From: Shewanella jiangmenensis
Lineage (GTDB): Bacteria; Pseudomonadota; Gammaproteobacteria; Enterobacterales; Shewanellaceae
Assembly (NCBI RefSeq): GCF_018596335.1
Contig: NZ_JAHEPS010000001.1
Coordinates: 930,001-994,000, forward strand
Length of the DNA: 64,000 nt
Direction of reading: 5' to 3'
A program made the translations under genes and the position numbers. A model generated the notes under the pieces. That model saw only the letters and a list, made by a program, of their open reading frames with translations. It did no database searches and was not told the origin of the DNA. Position 1 is the stretch's first letter. The number at the start of each line of letters is the position of its first letter. Of the stretch, positions 26,892 to 34,891 are shown piece by piece.

Positions 26892-27542
26892 ATGCTTCTG
26901 CCTCCTTTGGTTCCGCAAATCGCCCAGGCCTCCACCGAGGTATCGGCAAACAAAGGCGACAATCCCCTTATCTGGCCACTGCTGAGTGTGCTGCAACAAT
27001 CCCCCCAGGGCTGGAAGGTGCACCATCTGGCGAGCGAGCTGCAAAGCCGCGGCCTGATGCATAACCTCGATCCTGTGCCGGAAAAAGACCTGTTCAAGCG
27101 CAATTTTTTACTGATGAACGCCCTGTTTGAACTGCAGGACATGCTGCTGCCGGGGCAGTGGTTGCAGGCGCAGGCCATGGATATCCGCCTGCTCAGAATT
27201 GTGCCTGCCAATGTCGACCTGATCCTGCATCAGGAGGCTGGCCTTAAAAGCTATTACCTCGACTGGGGCAATTACGACACCAGCACCAACGTGGTGCGCG
27301 ACATGCTCGAATCCTTCTGGAACAGCTATCAAAGTTATATCGGCATCAATGGCCGCGTGATGCATCAGACGCAGGCGCTCAGGGTGCTTGAGCTTGATAT
27401 CAGCGCCAGCGACCGCGAAATCCGCCGCCAGTGGCGGAAACTGGCACTCAAATGGCATCCGGATCGCCCCGAAGGTGACGCGGCGCGCTTTCGTGAAGTA
27501 TGCGAAGCCTGGCAGGCGCTGCGGGGCCGCTCCGGCGATTAA
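26892..27542 (+). CDS. DnaJ-related protein with C-terminal J domain
   Basis: 216 residues. The N-terminal part (about 20-150) matches the DNAJ_related region (GWKVHHLASELQSRGLM, FLLMNALFELQDMLLP). The C-terminal J domain (about 160-214) has ALRVLELDISASDREIRRQW and the HPD tripeptide at 189-191. J domains activate DnaK. There is no zinc finger, so it is a specialised co-chaperone rather than a general DnaJ. The client is unknown. Confidence 0.85.
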   Translation: MLLPPLVPQIAQASTEVSANKGDNPLIWPLLSVLQQSPQGWKVHHLASELQSRGLMHNLDPVPEKDLFKRNFLLMNALFELQDMLLPGQWLQAQAMDIRLLRIVPANVDLILHQEAGLKSYYLDWGNYDTSTNVVRDMLESFWNSYQSYIGINGRVMHQTQALRVLELDISASDREIRRQWRKLALKWHPDRPEGDAARFREVCEAWQALRGRSGD

Positions 27543-27743
27543 CCGGGCAGCATTTTGTCAAACTCCAGGGCAGATCACAGTCCGGCGCGGGCTTTTTGGC
27601 CGCGATTCAGAGATAATTAAGCCTTTCCTTTCACACTGTTTTCATCCTGGCGACTCAAGTCAGTTTCCTTAAAGACTGCGCCGAGAGCTCAACTGAGCCT
27701 GCAGCCGCCAATCAATTATTACAGCCTGAAACCCGGAGTGATT

Positions 27744-28490
27744 ATGCTTAAACGTTTTACCCTGGCCGCTGCCATCGCCGCCTTGCCTCTGACTGGCTTT
27801 GCCAGCGAATTTGTTGAAGGCAAACACTTTGTGCAGATTTCCGATAACGCGCCAAGCGAAACCCCAAAGCTGACCGAATTCTTTTCTTTTTACTGCCACA
27901 ACTGCTTCAACATGGAGGTGATGTACCTGCCCACCATCAAAAAGCAGCTTAACCAAGACGTGACCTTTGACACCAAACACGTTGACTTTATGAACAGTGA
28001 AATCGGCACCGAAGTGATGCGCTCGCTGGCCGTTATCCAGCAAAGCGGCAACAAGCCTGAGCTGGTGCACGCCATGTTTGCCGCCATTCAGGGCGAAGAA
28101 GGCGGTCAGGGACACCACGACCACAGCGCCCCAGGCCACAAGCATGAGCCGGGCATTGAAACCGCTGCCGACATCAAGGCAGTATTTGCCAAGCACGGTA
28201 TTGATGAAGCCGCTTACGATAAATTGGCCTACAGCAAAGACACAGATGCCAAACTGGAGCTGTGGCGCAAGCAGCAGCAAGAGTTCAAAATCCAGAGCGT
28301 ACCAAGCTTTGTGGTTAACGATAAGTACATGATTAATCTTCAGGAAATCAAAACTCTGGAAGAATTGTCAGCCCTGGTTAACTTCCTTGCCATCGAAAAA
28401 GACAAGGATCAGGACAAGGGCGGCAGCCTCGGCTGGGCCGCAATTGGCCTGATGGCACTGATTGCACTGGGCCGTCGCCGCTACGCTTAA
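27744..28490 (+). CDS. DsbA-like thioredoxin-fold protein with GlyGly-CTERM tail
   Basis: 248 residues from the ATG with GGAG 5 bases upstream; an in-frame GTG two codons earlier overlaps that site. Signal peptide to about residue 20. The active site is C51-H-N-C54, unlike the CPHC of classical DsbA, and the cis-proline loop is SVPSF. A histidine-rich loop (GHHDHSAPGHKHE, about 123-135) could bind metal. The C-terminus is a GlyGly-CTERM sorting signal: GGSLGW, a hydrophobic helix and GRRRYA, the target of rhombosortase. It is probably a periplasmic or surface thiol oxidoreductase, exported or anchored through that tail. Confidence 0.85.
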   Translation: MLKRFTLAAAIAALPLTGFASEFVEGKHFVQISDNAPSETPKLTEFFSFYCHNCFNMEVMYLPTIKKQLNQDVTFDTKHVDFMNSEIGTEVMRSLAVIQQSGNKPELVHAMFAAIQGEEGGQGHHDHSAPGHKHEPGIETAADIKAVFAKHGIDEAAYDKLAYSKDTDAKLELWRKQQQEFKIQSVPSFVVNDKYMINLQEIKTLEELSALVNFLAIEKDKDQDKGGSLGWAAIGLMALIALGRRRYA

Positions 28491-28605
28491 GTGCGAAGCT
28501 CAGGCCGAATTGTTAAACCTGGGCCTGATGGCTAGACCAAGGCCTGCTAGACAGGGCCTGATGGCGAAAGCCAAGCCAAATTGCTAAATCTAAGCCTAAC
28601 AAAAC

Positions 28606-28635
28606 AAAAAGCCCCGCACTGCGGGGCTTTTTGTT
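28606..28635 (+). terminator. Terminator after the DsbA-like gene
   Basis: Perfect 12-bp stem AAAAAGCCCCGC / GCGGGGCTTTTT around a 3-base loop, with T residues after it, 115 bases past the stop. Confidence 0.9.
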
Positions 28636-28721
28636 TAACGTAAATTGTTTGGCGCGTGTTTTTTGCCACACGTTGTTTGCCACGAAGACGCCTCATAACC
28701 TCGGTTTCACAATTTCAAAAT

Positions 28722-28745
28722 GGATGTATAACCATCTAGACGTCT
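28722..28745 (+). promoter_or_regulatory. MetJ operator (tandem met boxes)
   Basis: A perfect met box AGACGTCT (28738-28745) is preceded in 8-base phase by AACCATCT (5/8) and GGATGTAT (5/8), and AGATGGCT (6/8) follows 8 bases later at 28754-28761. MetJ with S-adenosylmethionine binds arrays of two or more such octamers. The array ends 3 bases before the -35 of the promoter and the last partial box overlaps it, so binding should block transcription. Confidence 0.75.
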
Positions 28746-28748
28746 AAA

Positions 28749-28777
28749 TTGACAGATGGCTGGCTATCCCATATCCT
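28749..28777 (+). promoter_or_regulatory. Sigma-70 promoter of the MetJ-controlled transporter gene
   Basis: A perfect -35 TTGACA (28749-28754), a 17-base spacer and a -10 TATCCT (28772-28777). The start codon lies about 108 bases downstream, leaving a leader of about 100 bases with the hairpin at 28829-28862. Confidence 0.7.
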
Positions 28778-28828
28778 TTGGCCTAAGTTGTCGGGAGATG
28801 AAGCCGTTACGACACCCAATTTGTCGCT

Positions 28829-28862
28829 GCCGCCGGGAAATGCAGGAAGAATTCCCGCCGGC
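28829..28862 (+). other. Leader hairpin before the transporter gene
   Basis: GCCGCCGGGAA and TTCCCGCCGGC pair over 11 positions with one mismatch around a 12-base loop, ending 22 bases before the TTG start. No T run follows, so it is not an intrinsic terminator. It may affect translation. Confidence 0.45.
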
Positions 28863-28884
28863 ACATCAAGATAGAGAGAACACC

Positions 28885-30222
28885 TTGAATCAGTCCAATG
28901 CCGCTTCAGGCCAGTCACAGCCAGGCTCTTTGCTGGCGCTCTTACCTCTGTTTGTGTTTCTCGCGCTGTTTATCGGTGCCGGGGTCTACTTTACCCAGCA
29001 GGGCGTCGACTTTGCCTTCTATCAGCTGCCGAGCGTTGTGGCCATTCTGCCGGCAATCGTGCTGGCGCTGCTACTGTCCAAGCAAAAGCTCAATCAGGCG
29101 ATTGAGACCTTTGTTGGCGGCATTGGCCACAGCAACATCATTGCCATGTGCTTGATTTACCTGCTGGCTGGCGCCTTTGCCTCGGTTGCCAAAGCCACAG
29201 GCGGTGTGGACGCCACCGTGGCGCTGGGTCTGTCGCTGATCCCGTCTGATTTGCTGGTACCGGGCTTTTTTGTGATTGCCGCCTTTATCGCCACCGCCAT
29301 GGGCACCTCCATGGGTACCATAGCCGCCGTTGCCCCTATCGCTCTGGGTGTATCCCAGGAAGCGGATATTTCCCTGCCACTGATGGCCGGCGCCATCATC
29401 TCCGGCGCCCTCTTCGGTGATAACCTGTCTATCATTTCCGACACCACCATTGCCGCGACCCGCACCCAGGGCTGCGACATGAAAGACAAGTTCCGTGAAA
29501 ACCTGATTTTTGCCATTCCAGCCTCCATCATCACCCTGATTGCCTTCACTTTTGCCGGTCAGGGCGAAGCTAACGTGGCACCGCAAAGCGTGGATATTGT
29601 CAAAGTACTGCCTTACCTCGCGATTCTGTTTTTGGCGGTGGCCGGCCTTAACGTATTTGTGGTGCTGACACTCGGTATTGTGCTGGCCGGAGGTGTTGGT
29701 CTTGCCACCAGCGACTATAGTCTGGTGAGCCTGAGTAAGGATATTTATGCCGGTTTCACCAGCATGCAGGAAATCTTTATTCTGTCGATGCTGGTTGGTG
29801 GTCTTGCCGCACTGATGCAGCAGCAAGGTGGCCTTGCCTTTGTAAACAACCTGATTGAGCGCATTATCGGCCGTTTCTCGAAGGCAAAGGGCGAAGCCTC
29901 CTGCCGCGCCGCCGAGCTTGGTATGGCCGGGATTGTGTCGCTGACCAACAGCTGTGTGGCCAACAACACAGTGTCGATTGTGGTCAGCGGTGACATCGCC
30001 CGTGAACTGGCCCAGAAGCACGGCGTCAGCGCCAAGCGCAGCGCCAGCATTCTCGACATATTTTCCTGTATCGTTCAAGGACTTATACCGTACGGCGCCC
30101 AGGCACTTTTAATTGGCGCAACCTTTGCCATTACCCCTTTAGAGGCAGTATCCTACGCTTGGTACTGTATGATTCTGGCGCTGGTTGCAATTGCTATTGT
30201 GGTTTTCAGAAAGCGCCATTGA
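28885..30222 (+). CDS. metT: NhaC-family transporter, probable methionine transporter MetT
   Basis: 445 residues from a TTG start (LNQSNAASG), which has GAGAG 6 bases upstream; the open frame extends further up, but that part runs through the promoter. It has about 11-12 hydrophobic helices. The NhaC-type motifs include GTSMGTIAAVAPIALG, AGAIISGALFGDNLSIISDT and NSCVANNTVSIVVSGDIA. NhaC relatives are usually annotated as Na+/H+ antiporters. Here the strong MetJ array upstream argues for methionine uptake, as predicted for MetT by comparative regulon studies. Substrate is inferred from regulation, not from residues. Confidence 0.75.
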   Translation: MNQSNAASGQSQPGSLLALLPLFVFLALFIGAGVYFTQQGVDFAFYQLPSVVAILPAIVLALLLSKQKLNQAIETFVGGIGHSNIIAMCLIYLLAGAFASVAKATGGVDATVALGLSLIPSDLLVPGFFVIAAFIATAMGTSMGTIAAVAPIALGVSQEADISLPLMAGAIISGALFGDNLSIISDTTIAATRTQGCDMKDKFRENLIFAIPASIITLIAFTFAGQGEANVAPQSVDIVKVLPYLAILFLAVAGLNVFVVLTLGIVLAGGVGLATSDYSLVSLSKDIYAGFTSMQEIFILSMLVGGLAALMQQQGGLAFVNNLIERIIGRFSKAKGEASCRAAELGMAGIVSLTNSCVANNTVSIVVSGDIARELAQKHGVSAKRSASILDIFSCIVQGLIPYGAQALLIGATFAITPLEAVSYAWYCMILALVAIAIVVFRKRH

Positions 30223-30258
30223 TTGAATTCGGGAGGCCTGGCCTCCCCCGGAAGCGGC

Positions 30259-30963
30259 ATGAGCGACGAGCAAAGAACCGATTTCAGCGAGTTTGACCCA
30301 CACCGACTGGTGTTTCACATGTCCATTGGCGGGGTAATGATTTGCGCCTTTGGCATGAGTCTGTCGATTTTGGCGGTGCTGGGTGACATTGGCTGGCAGA
30401 TAATCAATCTGCGCATCGATCGCCTCGGCGACTACTTAAGCTCGCCGCTGGCGTACGTGTACAACATCTGTCTGCTGTTTGCCGGCGCGAGTTTTGTGAT
30501 TGCCATGCTGGGGCTGTTTAGCCTCAGGTACAACAGTTTCAGCCGCTATATCGCTATCATCGGCGGCTGCACTGGCCTGAGTATCATGCTTCTGGGCATT
30601 TACCCTTTCAATGACCCTGAATCCCATCGGCTGGCGGCGGTGTTTTTTCTGTTTTGCAGCCTGGCGATGTTTCTGATGCTGGCACTGACACGGCGCAATC
30701 ATCGTGAGCTTTGCAGCGCGCCGCTGTGTCTCACGGCCCTGATGGGCCTAATCTCCTGCATCGGGCTTTTAATGCAGCTTGACCTCAATACCCTCGACTA
30801 TCGGCCCTGCGGTGAGCTGACGGAGTTTTGCCCGGTAGCCTTTGCCATGTGGATCCACACCAGCGCCACCATGCTGGCCGGTATTGGTCTGGCGCTGATG
30901 GCCAGAACCCTGATGCACCGCGCCATTGCTGAGCGGGCACCGAGCACTGATCTACTTCGCTAA
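30259..30963 (+). CDS. DUF998-like six-helix membrane protein
   Basis: 234 residues from the ATG with GGAAG six bases upstream. Six hydrophobic helices lie near 20-45, 60-85, 95-115, 120-145, 150-175 and 190-215. Features such as LGDYLSSPLAYVYN in the first loop and LLGIYPFNDPESHRLAAVFF in the middle are typical of the DUF998 family, which has no known function. It starts 36 bases after the transporter stop and a paralogue of it (31094-31765) follows, so the three may be one transcription unit. Confidence 0.7.
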   Translation: MSDEQRTDFSEFDPHRLVFHMSIGGVMICAFGMSLSILAVLGDIGWQIINLRIDRLGDYLSSPLAYVYNICLLFAGASFVIAMLGLFSLRYNSFSRYIAIIGGCTGLSIMLLGIYPFNDPESHRLAAVFFLFCSLAMFLMLALTRRNHRELCSAPLCLTALMGLISCIGLLMQLDLNTLDYRPCGELTEFCPVAFAMWIHTSATMLAGIGLALMARTLMHRAIAERAPSTDLLR

Positions 30964-31093
30964 CGATCTGCGGCGTGTAAAATCCGCCGCTTTGACTAAC
31001 ATCTGCGCATCACACAGCAACCAAAGCCGGTTTATCTTGCCCGGGCGTATGCCTTTGGGGCACAGTAAGCTCATCTGAACGTTGGAGCCATCA

Positions 31094-31765
31094 ATGCCAG
31101 TTGCTGCCAATCAACCTTCACAGCGGGATTTACCCCTGCTGGCGGCGGGGCTGATTTTACTGTCGCTTATCATAGGTCTTGCCGGATTTTCGGTGGGCGT
31201 GCTGTTTCATGCTGAGCAGGGCGATATGAGCTGGAGCTTTCGCCCCTCGGGCCTTGGCAATTATCTGCAGTCGCCGCTGGCGTGGGTGTATAACGCCGCC
31301 CTTATCTGGGCTGGCCTGTGGCTTTGTCTTGCCATGGTGACTCTGGCGTATATGCGGCCGCGCCTGCCGGATCTGCTGCTGCCTCTGGGCGGTGGCCTTA
31401 TCGCGCTGATGGTGATGTTGATGGGGGTATTCCCCAATCATTACGGCAGTACCCATACTCTGCTGGCCATCAGTTTTACCCTGACCATGGCACTGACCCA
31501 TGCCATGGTTCTGGGGTCGGCTATCCGCTGGCGTTTGTATTATGCAAGCCCGCTGCTGTATGGCCTGAGCCTACTCGGCCTTGGCTGCGCACTGCCGATA
31601 CTGCAGCAAACCGACTGGCTGACCATGACCATCCCAAGATGCGAGCCTTCAGCCGAGGTTTGCACTATTGATATGCTGCTGTGGCTGCAGCTTGCTGCCG
31701 TCAAACTGTGGGTGTTGGTGCTTGGCATCAGCATTTATCGTAAACCGCACCGCAAACAGGGCTGA
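31094..31765 (+). CDS. DUF998-like membrane protein, paralogue of the preceding gene
   Basis: 223 residues from the ATG with GGAG seven bases upstream. It shares the layout of the gene before it: six helices, GLGNYLQSPLAWVYN where the other has GDYLSSPLAYVYN, and MGVFPNHYGSTHTLLAISFTL where the other has LGIYPFNDPESHRLAAVFF. The pair probably arose by tandem duplication. The function is unknown. A pseudouridine synthase gene starts 15 bases after its stop. Confidence 0.7.
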   Translation: MPVAANQPSQRDLPLLAAGLILLSLIIGLAGFSVGVLFHAEQGDMSWSFRPSGLGNYLQSPLAWVYNAALIWAGLWLCLAMVTLAYMRPRLPDLLLPLGGGLIALMVMLMGVFPNHYGSTHTLLAISFTLTMALTHAMVLGSAIRWRLYYASPLLYGLSLLGLGCALPILQQTDWLTMTIPRCEPSAEVCTIDMLLWLQLAAVKLWVLVLGISIYRKPHRKQG

Positions 31766-31780
31766 CGGACCCGCAGCGCC

Positions 31781-32512
31781 ATGACCCGTCTGTGTAAATA
31801 CCTCGCCGATGCCGGAGTTGCCTCCCGCCGCGGCGCCGCGCGCCTGATTGAAGCCAAGCGCGTTACCTTAGATGGCAAGCTTGCAACCCACACTGACCCT
31901 GTATTGGCTCACACGCTGGTGTGTGTCGATGGCAACGCCGTTAACCCCTCAACTGATAAACACTACTACGCCTATCACAAGCCAGTTGGCGTAGACTGCC
32001 GCTTGCTTAAAAATGACCCCTGCAGCCTGCTGAATCAACTGCCGGCGGCCTTTGCGGGCGAAGGCATACCAAGGCTATATCCCGCCGGCAGGCTCGATAA
32101 AGACTCCCGCGGCCTCTTGCTTCTGACCAATGATGGCGAGCTGACCCAGCAGCTGATGCACCCGGATTTTGACCATGAAAAAGGCTATCTGGCGACCTTG
32201 GATAAAGCGCCAAAAGCGGAGGATATTGCCGCCATTGCCGCAGGCTTGGATTATGGCGACGGCCCCACCCGCCCCTGCCGGGTCGAGCGAATGTGTGATG
32301 ACGACGCTTCAGAAGCAGACGTCACGTTTCGGGTACGGATGTTTATTACCGAAGGAAAGAAGCGGCAAATACGCCGCCTGTGGCGCGCTCGGGGCTATAA
32401 GGTGGTGGATTTGCTCCGCGACTCCATTCAAACCCTGATGCTTGGAGAGCTTGCCGAGGGTGAGATGCGCCCGCTGACGCCCGAAGAAATGAGCTTACTC
32501 AAACGCACTTAA
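31781..32512 (+). CDS. rluF: RsuA/RluB/E/F-family pseudouridine synthase, RluF-like
   Basis: 243 residues. An N-terminal S4 RNA-binding domain (about 2-50, RLCKYLADAGVASRRGAARL) precedes the synthase domain with the catalytic aspartate D106 in GRLDKDSRGLLLLTNDG and the later KKRQIRRLWRARGYKV motif. It converts a uridine of rRNA to pseudouridine in the cytoplasm; RluF targets 23S rRNA U2604 in E. coli. Assignment to RluF within the subfamily is by overall resemblance and is less certain than the family. Confidence 0.8.
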   Translation: MTRLCKYLADAGVASRRGAARLIEAKRVTLDGKLATHTDPVLAHTLVCVDGNAVNPSTDKHYYAYHKPVGVDCRLLKNDPCSLLNQLPAAFAGEGIPRLYPAGRLDKDSRGLLLLTNDGELTQQLMHPDFDHEKGYLATLDKAPKAEDIAAIAAGLDYGDGPTRPCRVERMCDDDASEADVTFRVRMFITEGKKRQIRRLWRARGYKVVDLLRDSIQTLMLGELAEGEMRPLTPEEMSLLKRT

Positions 32513-32527
32513 GTGCAAACCCGCCAT

Positions 32528-32557
32528 AAAAAACGGGGCCGTTCGGCCCCGTTTTTT
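32528..32557. terminator. Bidirectional terminator between the pseudouridine synthase and S46 peptidase genes
   Basis: AAAAAACGGGGCC and GGCCCCGTTTTTT flank a short loop. It lies 15 bases past the synthase stop and 21 past the stop of the convergent S46 peptidase. Confidence 0.92.
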
Positions 32558-32578
32558 ATTCAGTCAGTAAGCAGACTG

Positions 32579-34735
32579 TTATTCAACAATTTCCATCTCG
32601 GCCAGCAGGTTGTCTGCATTGTCGAGGTACTTCATCACCCACAGCATGTAGCGGCTGTCGACGTGGATGGAGCGGTTGATGTTGTCGTCGTAGTTCCAGT
32701 CGCCGATGATGCTCTCGTACACGCCATCAAACAGCAAGCCAACCAGTTCGGCGCGGCCGTTGAGGGTGGGCGAGCCTGAGTTACCGCCAGTGGTATCCAC
32801 AGTAGACAGGAAGTTCACCGGTACTGAGTCTATGTCTTTGACATAGAAATCACCGTATTGCTTGGCCTTGATAAGCTCGAGCTGCGCCTTGGGTGCATCG
32901 AATGGCTCAACGCCAGTGTCTTTCTGGGTGATACCTTCAAGACGGGTGAATGGCACTGAGTACTGACCATCTTTTGGCGAATAACCCTTCACGTTACCGT
33001 AAGTTACGCGCAGGCTGGAGTTGGCATCGGCGTACACAGGCTTACCCTGCTCTTTGTTGTACGCGATGATGGCTTCCATGTAAGCAGGACGCACTTTCAT
33101 CAGCTCGCCGCCCAGCGCCTTCTCGGCTTTTTCGCGGGCCATGCTGGTGTCAAAGGTGGCTACTGCCAGTTGGATGAACGGATCTTTGCTGGCTTTGAAA
33201 TCGTCAACTGACTTTTCCATCCACGCCATACGTACGTCTTTGTTGCCGATTTCGGTCTTGGCGTACATCTTGTCGAGCTGCTTCTTAAGCTTCTTCTCGT
33301 CAAACTTCTTGCCAATGTCGAAGAAGGCGTCGATATCCGCGCGGCGCTTGTCGGCAGGCAGTGCGGCGTAGCGCTTGAGCATCTCAAACAAAATGGCCTG
33401 ATCAACCTTGGCATCGTAACGGCGATCGATACGCTCAAGACCGGCCACAAAGCGGGTCATGTCGCGCTCTTGATAACCGGGTTCACGCTCCATGTCGGCC
33501 AGCAGCTTTTCATGGGCCAGACGATACAGGCGCGAAGCCGTGCTCATCGGGGTGGAGTAGCTCATGTAACCCAGAATGAGATCCAGTTCCTGATCCTTTT
33601 TGCTTTCGGCTACCAGGCGCTCAAGCTCGGTCAGGGTCTTGCCATACTGGGCTTCACGCTTGGCATCGGCCTTGATCCAGGCGGCAAGCTCAGCTTCACG
33701 GGCCTTGCGGTCAGCCAGCATGCTGGACTTGCCGTAGGACTCAATCATGGAGCCGAAGTTTTTGGCGTAGTTGGCAAGGCTTGCCAGGGTGCTTTCGTAC
33801 TTGATGCGCTCATCGCTGCCATCGGGCGCCGTGGTTTTGATGATATCAATCACGCGCTCACGCAGCTCTTTGCTGGCGGGATAATTCCAGGTGAACTGGT
33901 TTTCCACTTCATAGGCGGTGCGGTAGCGGTTGGTGGAGCCCGGGTAGCCGGTCACCATCACAAAATCGCCGTCCTTCACGCCCTTGGCAGACACTTTCAG
34001 GAAGCTCTTTGGCTCGTAAGGCACGTTGTCCTTGGAAAAATCTGCAGGCTTGCCATCTTTACCCACGTAGGCGCGGTAGAAAGAGTAGTCGCCGGTATGA
34101 CGTGGCCACATCCAGTTGTCGATGTCGCCGCCGTACTTGCCGACGCTGGCGGCTGGGTTATGCACCAGACGCACGTCGCGGATTTCCATTTGCTTGATGA
34201 GGTAGTACTCAAGGCCGCCATGGAAGCTGTACACGCTGCAGCGGTAACCGGCGTCTTTTTCACACTCGGCCACGAGGGATTTTTCTTTGGCTTCAACGCC
34301 CTTGTAGAAGGCATCGCCGGTGGCGTTTTCAAGGCCGGCCTTGATGTCGGCGGTCACGTTGGTCAGTGACTCGGTCACGTATACCCGTGAACCCGGCGCG
34401 GCCGGCAGCTCATCGGCAAAGGTTTTGGCCAGAAAGCCATCCGCCAGCAGGTTTTTCTCGGCGGTAGAGTTGTACTGGATTGAGCCGTAGGCGCAGTGAT
34501 GGTTAGTCACCACCAATCCCTTTGGCGATACGAAAGATGCGGTGCAGCCACCCAGGCTAATCACGGCATTCATCGGGAATTCGGTCAGTTTGGAGATGGA
34601 CTCAGGATTGATTTCAAGGCCCTTGGCCTTAAGGGTCGCAGCAAGTTCGGGCAGCTGGTGTGGTTGCCACATGCCTTCGTCCGCCTGAGCCCCGAATGCA
34701 GCGGCAATGGCGGCGGTCAGTAACCATGTTTTCAT
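32579..34735 (-). CDS. S46 family dipeptidyl-peptidase, DPP7-like
   Basis: 718 residues with a signal peptide (cleavage after GAQA near 18). The serine-peptidase triad is visible: the histidine in VVTNHHCAYG (H80), the aspartate in RHTGDYSFYR and the serine in TGGNSGSPT. Eighteen residues after that serine there is glycine (FDGVYE). In the family this position is glycine in DPP7, specific for hydrophobic P1, and arginine in DPP11, specific for Asp/Glu, so a DPP7-like specificity is inferred. It releases dipeptides in the periplasm from imported peptides. Single-gene unit. Confidence 0.92.
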   Translation of the reverse strand: MKTWLLTAAIAAAFGAQADEGMWQPHQLPELAATLKAKGLEINPESISKLTEFPMNAVISLGGCTASFVSPKGLVVTNHHCAYGSIQYNSTAEKNLLADGFLAKTFADELPAAPGSRVYVTESLTNVTADIKAGLENATGDAFYKGVEAKEKSLVAECEKDAGYRCSVYSFHGGLEYYLIKQMEIRDVRLVHNPAASVGKYGGDIDNWMWPRHTGDYSFYRAYVGKDGKPADFSKDNVPYEPKSFLKVSAKGVKDGDFVMVTGYPGSTNRYRTAYEVENQFTWNYPASKELRERVIDIIKTTAPDGSDERIKYESTLASLANYAKNFGSMIESYGKSSMLADRKAREAELAAWIKADAKREAQYGKTLTELERLVAESKKDQELDLILGYMSYSTPMSTASRLYRLAHEKLLADMEREPGYQERDMTRFVAGLERIDRRYDAKVDQAILFEMLKRYAALPADKRRADIDAFFDIGKKFDEKKLKKQLDKMYAKTEIGNKDVRMAWMEKSVDDFKASKDPFIQLAVATFDTSMAREKAEKALGGELMKVRPAYMEAIIAYNKEQGKPVYADANSSLRVTYGNVKGYSPKDGQYSVPFTRLEGITQKDTGVEPFDAPKAQLELIKAKQYGDFYVKDIDSVPVNFLSTVDTTGGNSGSPTLNGRAELVGLLFDGVYESIIGDWNYDDNINRSIHVDSRYMLWVMKYLDNADNLLAEMEIVE

Positions 34736-34793
34736 TGTTGTATTCCGTTTATTTTTGAGTGTCTTATGGGGTCAATTGCATTGCTGCGCCCAT

Positions 34794-34823
34794 AAAAAAA
34801 GCCGGGCGCGAAGTCCCGACTTT
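34794..34823 (-). terminator. Terminator of the TyrP-like gene
   Basis: On the minus strand GTCGGG and CCCGGC (one G-U pair) form a stem around 8 bases and end in seven T residues. It lies about 70 bases past the permease stop. Confidence 0.8.
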
Positions 34824-34891
34824 AACATACGGTGCCGGGCTGTCACAGCCCGTGATAAATCCGTTTACAAATCAGTTGCTATGACCTGAGT

